Positions 59,355-64,000 of a DNA stretch of 64,000 nt are shown here, one piece after another; within the stretch, counting starts at the first letter, position 1, and each line of letters begins with the position of its first letter. The notes under the pieces were generated by a model. The model was not told where the DNA came from. It made no database searches and saw only the letters and a program-made list of their open reading frames with translations. The DNA is from Chitinophaga cymbidii. Its GTDB lineage: Bacteria > Bacteroidota > Bacteroidia > Chitinophagales > Chitinophagaceae. The position numbers were made by a program, and so were the translations under genes. The stretch is taken from the NCBI RefSeq assembly GCF_007992715.1, contig NZ_BKAU01000010.1, positions 37,209 through 101,208 on the forward strand, read 5' to 3'.

Positions 59355-59966
59355 CTATGCTTTGATCATACGCAGGTATTCCTGCACGGTGGCTGCTATG
59401 AGCTTTTCTACGCCTGCTTCGTCCATTTCCAGTATTTTCATCCTGCAGCGTATATTCAGGGATACAAACCCGTGGCACATGGACCATACGGAGAGGGCCG
59501 CTGCCCGCGGATCGGAGAACCGGATCAGCTTTTTAGACACGCATTCCTGCACGCAATCCATCAGATAAGAGAAGCAGCCTTTTCCGTTCAGCCAGCCCTG
59601 GTCCTCCACTTTGTTCATCGGTGCGCGGATGATGAACATCAGGTCGTACAGCTCTGGCTGTTCGTGCCCGAATTGAATATAGGTCTGCGTGATCTGTTCC
59701 AGCCGCTTCCAGGGATTCCTGCTCGGCGCCTTTTCCTCGAATGCTTCCAGCAGCCTGCGGAAAGCTTCGCGCTGTACTTCGTGCAGCAGCTCGTCTTTGT
59801 CCTTGTAGTAAAGGTAGATCGTACCCGGACTATATTCAATTTTATCTGCGATGTTGCGGATGGAGGTTTTTTCATATCCCTCTTCAAGGAACATGTGCGT
59901 TGCGGCGTCAATGATCAGCCGTTTCATTTCCTGCTTCTCCCTTTCTTTCCTGTCAGAAATGCCCAT
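59355..59966 (-). CDS. TetR-family repressor of the efflux operon
   Basis: 203 residues. The TetR helix-turn-helix is at the start: EREKQEMKRLIIDAATHMFLEEGYEKTSIRNIADKIEYSPGTIYLYYKDKDE (quoted only in part here as DAATHMFLEEGYEKTSIRNI and SPGTIYLYYKDK). The C-terminal ligand domain fits the AcrR group. It is the first gene of the tolC-MFP-RND operon, downstream of a palindrome TGAACGGTGTTCA that lies inside its own promoter spacer. It therefore likely represses itself and the pump. Confidence 0.9.
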   Translation of the reverse strand: MGISDRKEREKQEMKRLIIDAATHMFLEEGYEKTSIRNIADKIEYSPGTIYLYYKDKDELLHEVQREAFRRLLEAFEEKAPSRNPWKRLEQITQTYIQFGHEQPELYDLMFIIRAPMNKVEDQGWLNGKGCFSYLMDCVQECVSKKLIRFSDPRAAALSVWSMCHGFVSLNIRCRMKILEMDEAGVEKLIAATVQEYLRMIKA

Positions 59967-59989
59967 GTTGAATTATTTACTTTACGATG

Positions 59990-60022
59990 CAAATATAATG
60001 AACGGTGTTCAGTATTTCCAAA
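59990..60022 (-). promoter_or_regulatory. Promoter of tetR-efflux operon (TTTG-N21-TATATTTG)
   Basis: On the minus strand: TTTG at 60022-60019, spacer 21 nt, TATATTTG at 59997-59990, then 23 nt to the start codon. Exactly the layout of the Rrf2 promoter at 9568-9600. Confidence 0.75.
59999..60011. promoter_or_regulatory. TetR operator inside the promoter spacer
   Basis: Palindrome TGAAC-ggt-GTTCA lying between the -33 and -7 boxes, where a bound repressor blocks RNA polymerase. Confidence 0.7.
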
Positions 60023-60242
60023 TTTATTTTTCAGCGGTGGTTATCAAAGCTATATTTTTTAAACGGATCGTTTTGCTGCCGGCGTCATTATCGGTGGCTT
60101 CATCATAAAACGGCATTCTGAACGGCGACCGTCTGTATAAGAAAAGCCGCTAACAAAAAAGTGAGTGTTTTTTCAGGGCAAAAGTTTTAAATAGCGGATT
60201 AATTTAAGCGTTTTTGGCTTTCAGCCGTAACCTCCCGCCCGT

Positions 60243-60250
60243 TAATTTTG
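60243..60250 (+). promoter_or_regulatory. Possible -7 box of the outer-membrane beta-barrel gene
   Basis: TAATTTTG matches TAnnTTTG, 102 bp before the start. The TTTG at 60213 gives a 26-nt spacer, longer than usual. Confidence 0.3.
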
Positions 60251-60351
60251 TTATAATACCAGCCGTTTAACCATCCATCCATTAATTATCATACCCTGAG
60301 CATTAATGTTTACTTTTAACCGCATTGAACATCAATTGTGTAAAGTAAATC

Positions 60352-62805
60352 ATGAGGAAAATTGTCATTTTGTTGCTAGGATGGATCATGGGAAACAGTA
60401 TCCACGTGCAGGCGCAGCAACAGCAGCAGGGAGAGTCCCAGGCTGCTTTGTTAGGAAAGTTACTGGACGATAAGACGGGCAAACCGGTAGAATACGCATC
60501 TGTCGCATTACTGAACCCCGATTCAACGGTTTTGACGGGCATGCTGTCCAAACCCAACGGGGATTTCGATTTCCGGCAGCTCAAGCCAGGTAATTACATT
60601 CTGAAAATATATTTCATTGGCTATCAGACCCACTTTCAGGCCGTTGCGGTGAAACGCACTACGGACGTGGGCAACATCCGGCTGAAATCCGCCGCTACCG
60701 CGCTGAACGAAGTGGAAGTAGTGGGAGAGAAGCCCGCTTTTACGATGGAGATCGATAAACGGGTGTTCAATGTGGACAAGAACCTGGCCAGTGTCGGAGG
60801 CACTGCTACGGACGTTTTGCGGCAGGTGCCTTCTGTGAATGTGGACATTGACGGGAATGTTTCGGTAAGGAACGGCAGCCCCACCATTTTCATCGACGGC
60901 CGCCCCAGCACGCTTACGCTGGACCAGATACCCGCCGACGCTATCGCCTCGGTGGAAGTGGTGACCAATCCCTCCGCCAAATACGATGCGGAAGGCATGA
61001 GCGGCATTCTGAACATCGTACTGAAAAAGAACCGCCGCGCGGGCCTCAACGGTCTGATCACCGCCGGCATCTCCACCACCGAAAGCACCAACGCCGGAAT
61101 AGATCTGAACCTGCGCCAGGGAAAGATCAATTTCTTCGTGAATTACAATCTCCGCGACCGTAAGTCACCGATGAAAACACATATGTTCCGCAAGAACATC
61201 GATGACGATACCACTACTTACATGGACCAGTACCAGGATGGCGATTTCGGCCGCAAGTTCCAGTCCGGCCGCGTTGGTTTCGACTGGTTCATTGATAACC
61301 GGAACACCATCACCATATCCCAGGGCATTGTAGGCGGTGATTTCAATAACATGAACGAACAAACGATCTACGACCTGGATATTCATCAGAACCGCGTCCG
61401 CTACGCCTCCGGCCGCAACGACAGCAAACGCAAGTTCCGTAACTATACTTCGCAGATCGGCTACAAGCGCACCTTTGCGAAGGAAGGCCGCGAGCTGACG
61501 GCGGATTTCACCTACAACCGCGCCAACAGCGAGAACCGCGACGACTACAGCCTGCAATATTACGACATGCAGCACCAGCCGATCAATTCCCCGATACAGC
61601 CGGAACTGCGCTATGCTAACGGCAACGGCAACACGTCGTATATGACCGGCCAGATCGACTTCGTGAACCCGCTGTCTGAAACCTCCAAGCTGGAAGCCGG
61701 GCTGCGCACCAACTCGCGTACATTCAACAACGTATTGAGCACTTATGGCCGGGATTTTGACAGCGGCGCATTCCTGTACGATTCCGCGCTGTCTAACGAC
61801 TACCACTATACGGAACAGATCAATGCGGCGTATGTCAGCTATACGGGAGCATTCGGGAATTTCGGGTTCCAGACCGGTCTTCGTGCGGAGCAGTCGTTTT
61901 ACAGCGGAGAGCTGCGCAATGTGAAGGATGCCAATTACAAGATCGATTATCCTATCAGCCTTTTCCCGAGTGTGTTCCTGACGCAGAAGTTCAAGGGCGA
62001 TCATGAGATGCAGCTGAATTACAGCCGCCGTATCCGCCGTCCCTGGTTCCGCGACCTGCTGCCGAACATCGAATACAACGCGAACTCCGCTGAACGTGGT
62101 AACCCCGCGCTGAAACCGGAGTTCACCAACTCCTTCGAGCTGTCTTACCTGAAAGACTTTGACCGGAAACATAATATACTGGCGTCCGTATACTTCCGCA
62201 ATACGCCCAACGCGATCACGGATTTCTTTGTGGACACGGTGCTGAACCTGGACGGTCAGGAGCGCAAGGTGGTGCTGGAATATCCGATCAACGCATCCGT
62301 CCGTAATTCGTACGGCCTGGAAGTGACCATGCGCAACCAGCTCACGAAGAACTGGGACGTGACTACCAACGTGAACTTTGCGCAGACGAAGATCGATGCC
62401 GGTGCGCTTAGCAATTCCGGTTTCGTGTGGTTCGGCAAAATTAACAGTAATACCAAGCTGCCCTGGAACCTCACGCTGCAGGTGACCGGTGAATATGAAT
62501 CCAAGCGCATCGAGCCGCAGGGCGAGGATGCGCCGGAGTACCAGATAGATGTGGCGGTGAAGAAGGACTTTTTCAAGAAGAAGAATTTCTCTGTGTCGCT
62601 GGGGTTGAATGATATCTTTAACTGGGACCGTGATTTGAGCTATACCCGTACGGCCTTCTCTGAATCCGAGCGTTACCGGAAGCGGGTATCGCGTGAGCTG
62701 CGGCTGAATGTGAGCTGGCGGTTCGGGAAAATGGACACGAATTTGTTCAAGCGGAAGCGGGGGAATGATGAAGGAGGAGATAACATGGGAGGCGATGATT
62801 TTTAA
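60352..62805 (+). CDS. TonB-dependent outer-membrane beta-barrel protein (OMP_b-brl_3 type)
   Basis: 817 residues, signal peptide to about Ala20 followed by a Gln-rich stretch. A CarboxypepD-regulatory domain (about 35-115; LLDDKTGKPVEYASVALLN) precedes the plug (NEVEVVGEKPAFTMEIDKRVFN, DVLRQVPSVNVDIDGNVSV, IASVEVVTNPSAKYDAEGMSG) and a C-terminal outer-membrane barrel. The VVGEKP start with the RVFN block belongs to the outer-membrane beta-barrel family of Bacteroidota, linked to peptide or metal uptake rather than SusC. Transcribed alone, closed by a good terminator. Confidence 0.9.
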   Translation: MRKIVILLLGWIMGNSIHVQAQQQQQGESQAALLGKLLDDKTGKPVEYASVALLNPDSTVLTGMLSKPNGDFDFRQLKPGNYILKIYFIGYQTHFQAVAVKRTTDVGNIRLKSAATALNEVEVVGEKPAFTMEIDKRVFNVDKNLASVGGTATDVLRQVPSVNVDIDGNVSVRNGSPTIFIDGRPSTLTLDQIPADAIASVEVVTNPSAKYDAEGMSGILNIVLKKNRRAGLNGLITAGISTTESTNAGIDLNLRQGKINFFVNYNLRDRKSPMKTHMFRKNIDDDTTTYMDQYQDGDFGRKFQSGRVGFDWFIDNRNTITISQGIVGGDFNNMNEQTIYDLDIHQNRVRYASGRNDSKRKFRNYTSQIGYKRTFAKEGRELTADFTYNRANSENRDDYSLQYYDMQHQPINSPIQPELRYANGNGNTSYMTGQIDFVNPLSETSKLEAGLRTNSRTFNNVLSTYGRDFDSGAFLYDSALSNDYHYTEQINAAYVSYTGAFGNFGFQTGLRAEQSFYSGELRNVKDANYKIDYPISLFPSVFLTQKFKGDHEMQLNYSRRIRRPWFRDLLPNIEYNANSAERGNPALKPEFTNSFELSYLKDFDRKHNILASVYFRNTPNAITDFFVDTVLNLDGQERKVVLEYPINASVRNSYGLEVTMRNQLTKNWDVTTNVNFAQTKIDAGALSNSGFVWFGKINSNTKLPWNLTLQVTGEYESKRIEPQGEDAPEYQIDVAVKKDFFKKKNFSVSLGLNDIFNWDRDLSYTRTAFSESERYRKRVSRELRLNVSWRFGKMDTNLFKRKRGNDEGGDNMGGDDF

Positions 62806-63125
62806 GATTTTTGAGATTTTTGAGGATGCCCGGCGGATGCCGGGCATTTTTTTTTGACGGCTACATCATTACGAATTATTTATTTGCATAATGAATAAAT
62901 TAAATACATAACTTTTGGACGCTTCATAACTTGTTCATCATCATTATTTTTCCTGCGCACTTAAAAATGTAAGAAATAGCTATATATTTATGCAACGGTT
63001 GTTGAAAAACCGTGTAAACCTATGCGGCTTAAAACCCTGGATGAATCCCTTTATATTCCATTTCCCTGGCAACTACCCATGGTTCCCGGGCTGCATTGTT
63101 ACCACAAAATTTCAAGCAAAGACCT
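62806..63125. other. AT-rich intergenic region
   Basis: 320 bp. It contains the terminator at 62826-62847 and otherwise AT-rich sequence without a recognised gene or strong promoter; TATATTTA at 62983-62990 is one base from a -7 box. Confidence 0.5.
62826..62847 (+). terminator. Terminator of the outer-membrane beta-barrel gene
   Basis: 9-bp stem atgcccggc / gccgggcat with loop ggat, followed by nine T (62847-62855), 20 bp past the stop. Confidence 0.92.
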
Positions 63126-63602
63126 ATGAACATTATTACATACCAGGATTTTCACACGATCCGGTTAAGTGACTTTTATGCAGGCGCTGATATCAGGGAG
63201 ATAGAGAATTATGAGTTTATGGGAGAACTGTGGGTAGGGGAGCTTTCCGGCTTCAATACCTGCCTTCGTTTACTGGCCGAACCGGAAGCAACAAGGGCCA
63301 TTTCTCTCGATTTTACGAAAGAAGATGCGGAGATGGCCGGCAGAGTGCTGGAAGCCTTGCAACTGCCTGTAACAAAGGCCTCTTCAGAAGCAGACCTTAC
63401 GGCGTTGTTTGGCGCGCCGCAAAAAAAGCTGCGCCTCGCAAAAGATACCATCACACTGGATTTTATCATTGGGGAGCAATGTGTATATTATTTGTCCTGC
63501 ACCCTGCATCATATTAGCGGTCTCATGTACCTGGATATTGTTCAGGAAGAGAAAGTGTCAAAGAAAGTAAAAGGGAAAAAGAAGAAGGTAATGGAAGAGT
63601 GA
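63126..63602 (+). CDS. Uncharacterised 158-residue cytosolic protein
   Basis: From the ATG at 63126 (an ATG at 63096 only adds ten residues of low complexity). No signal peptide, no membrane segment. Alternating strands and helices with the C-terminal basic run VSKKVKGKKKKVMEE. I do not recognise a family. It is followed 71 bp later by a secreted coiled-coil protein on the same strand. Confidence 0.65.
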   Translation: MNIITYQDFHTIRLSDFYAGADIREIENYEFMGELWVGELSGFNTCLRLLAEPEATRAISLDFTKEDAEMAGRVLEALQLPVTKASSEADLTALFGAPQKKLRLAKDTITLDFIIGEQCVYYLSCTLHHISGLMYLDIVQEEKVSKKVKGKKKKVMEE

Positions 63603-63633
63603 TAATTTTGCTTTGATTTTTGGGATATTTGAT

Positions 63634-63641
63634 TACTTTAG
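63634..63641 (+). promoter_or_regulatory. Candidate -7 box before the last gene
   Basis: TACTTTAG, one mismatch to TAnnTTTG, 33 bp before the ATG at 63674; TTTG at 63612-63615 stands 18 nt upstream of it. Confidence 0.35.
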
Positions 63642-63673
63642 TGGAACTATCACCTATTCCATACCTATCGTCA

Positions 63674-64000
63674 ATGACCCGTAACCCGCTATTAACCTTC
63701 TTCTTTTTGTTTGCATTATCCTTCCCCGGTTTTGCCCAGGATAGCATTGTAGCCCGTGTTCAGCAGGTCCCGGAGAAATATCTTTCACAGGTAAGTCAGA
63801 AAAGCAGGCAGTTTGAAAAGCAGCTGGATAAACGGACATCCAAAGCCCTTAACCGCATGTTGAAGCAGGAGCAGAAGCTGCAGCGGAAGCTGGCGAAAGT
63901 GGACTCCATTGCCGCAAAGAATATCTTTACCCGGTCCATTGATTCCCTTGGCAGCCTCAAAAGCAGGTTGAAAAGTAAAACGGCCAAATATGAGAAAGCA
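63674..64000 (+). CDS. Secreted coiled-coil protein (partial, C terminus beyond window)
   Basis: 109 residues are visible and the frame is open at the window end. Signal peptide MTRNPLLTFFFLFALSFPGFAQ is followed by a long Lys/Gln/Ala helix (QKSRQFEKQLDKRTSKALNRM, quoted in part, then KQEQKLQRKLAKVDSIAAKN) that predicts a coiled coil. It is a Bacteroidota-type exported protein; its family cannot be named from the visible part. Confidence 0.7.
   Translation, partial: MTRNPLLTFFFLFALSFPGFAQDSIVARVQQVPEKYLSQVSQKSRQFEKQLDKRTSKALNRMLKQEQKLQRKLAKVDSIAAKNIFTRSIDSLGSLKSRLKSKTAKYEKA

Larger units (their letters stand above)
59967..60351. other. Intergenic region between tetR and the beta-barrel protein gene
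   Basis: 385 bp between divergent genes. Near the left edge it holds the tetR promoter (60022-59990) and operator. A TAATTTTG at 60243-60250 could be the -7 box for the rightward gene, but has no correctly spaced TTTG. I saw no tRNA, small gene or repeat in the middle part. Confidence 0.55.

Noticed and set aside
61165..62847. Frame of 560 codons opposite the outer-membrane beta-barrel gene
   Set aside because: Antisense to a well supported receptor gene; low-complexity Arg/His/Val composition and no motif.
63125..63126. A 60-codon frame at 62990-63172
   Set aside because: Overlaps the start of the better supported 158-residue gene and has random composition.
1..64000. tRNA, rRNA, CRISPR, insertion sequence, phage or restriction genes
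   Set aside because: I looked in each gap and on both strands and found no cloverleaf, spaced repeats, transposase or phage gene. Automated tools for structured RNAs were not available to me.

Overview
The window reads as a contiguous piece of a chromosome from a Bacteroidota bacterium, most likely the Chitinophagaceae and probably Chitinophaga or a close relative. The reasons are two SusC/SusD pairs, a hybrid two-component sensor (HTCS), a sigma/FecR/SusC-with-STN module, many lipoproteins, several TonB-dependent receptors, and promoters of the Bacteroidota form TTTG-N21-TAnnTTTG. Coding density is high, gaps are short, and I saw no tRNA, rRNA, CRISPR array, insertion sequence or phage gene. 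The first gene (1-2244) and the last (63674-64000) are cut by the window edges.

Layout. 1-10 kb: a partial GH43-GH127 arabinofuranosidase fusion, a PhnA-like protein, small lipoproteins, an nfeD-SPFH membrane pair, a START-domain protein, an esterase, a hotdog thioesterase and a second GH43 arabinanase. 9.6-10.7 kb: an Rrf2 regulator and an NAD(P)-binding oxidoreductase, each preceded by a copy of one 25-bp palindrome. 10.7-17.5 kb: an alanine/sodium symporter, a lipoprotein dehydrogenase with a lipoprotein cytochrome c, a siderophore-type receptor, an HxlR regulator and a ribosome-hibernation factor. 17.6-22 kb: two duplicated lipoproteins, an S74/tail-fibre-like secreted protein and a second TonB receptor.

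22-33 kb: a GH5-CBM6 glucanase, then a polysaccharide utilisation locus (PUL 1) read leftward as ECF sigma, FecR, SusC with STN domain, SusD and two GH16 lipoproteins, closed by a terminator. This is the trans-envelope (SusC to FecR to sigma) type of control, and the GH16 type suggests a beta-glucan or similar substrate. 33.2-35.8 kb: a DUF4142 lipoprotein and a ligase-polymerase LigD. 35.8-48.8 kb: PUL 2, with HTCS, GH31 (alpha-xylosidase-like, with PA14), SusC, SusD and a surface lipoprotein. Direct repeats lie in front of both susC and the GH31 gene and could be HTCS-responsive sites. So two PULs with different control logic lie on either side of a repair gene.

48.9-64 kb: a small membrane protein, a phosphatase-synthase fusion for a compatible solute (HAD domain first, then GT20; glucosylglycerol more likely than trehalose), a long-chain acyl-CoA ligase, a TetR-TolC-MFP-RND efflux operon with a clear promoter and operator, a TonB-dependent outer-membrane beta-barrel protein and two uncharacterised genes.

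The strongest candidates for undescribed biology are regulatory: the paired Rrf2 palindromes, the repeats at PUL 2, and the TetR operator inside a matching promoter. The HAD-GT20 fusion and a 34-residue membrane peptide missed by length cut-offs also deserve attention. All family calls were made by reading sequence, without any database search.
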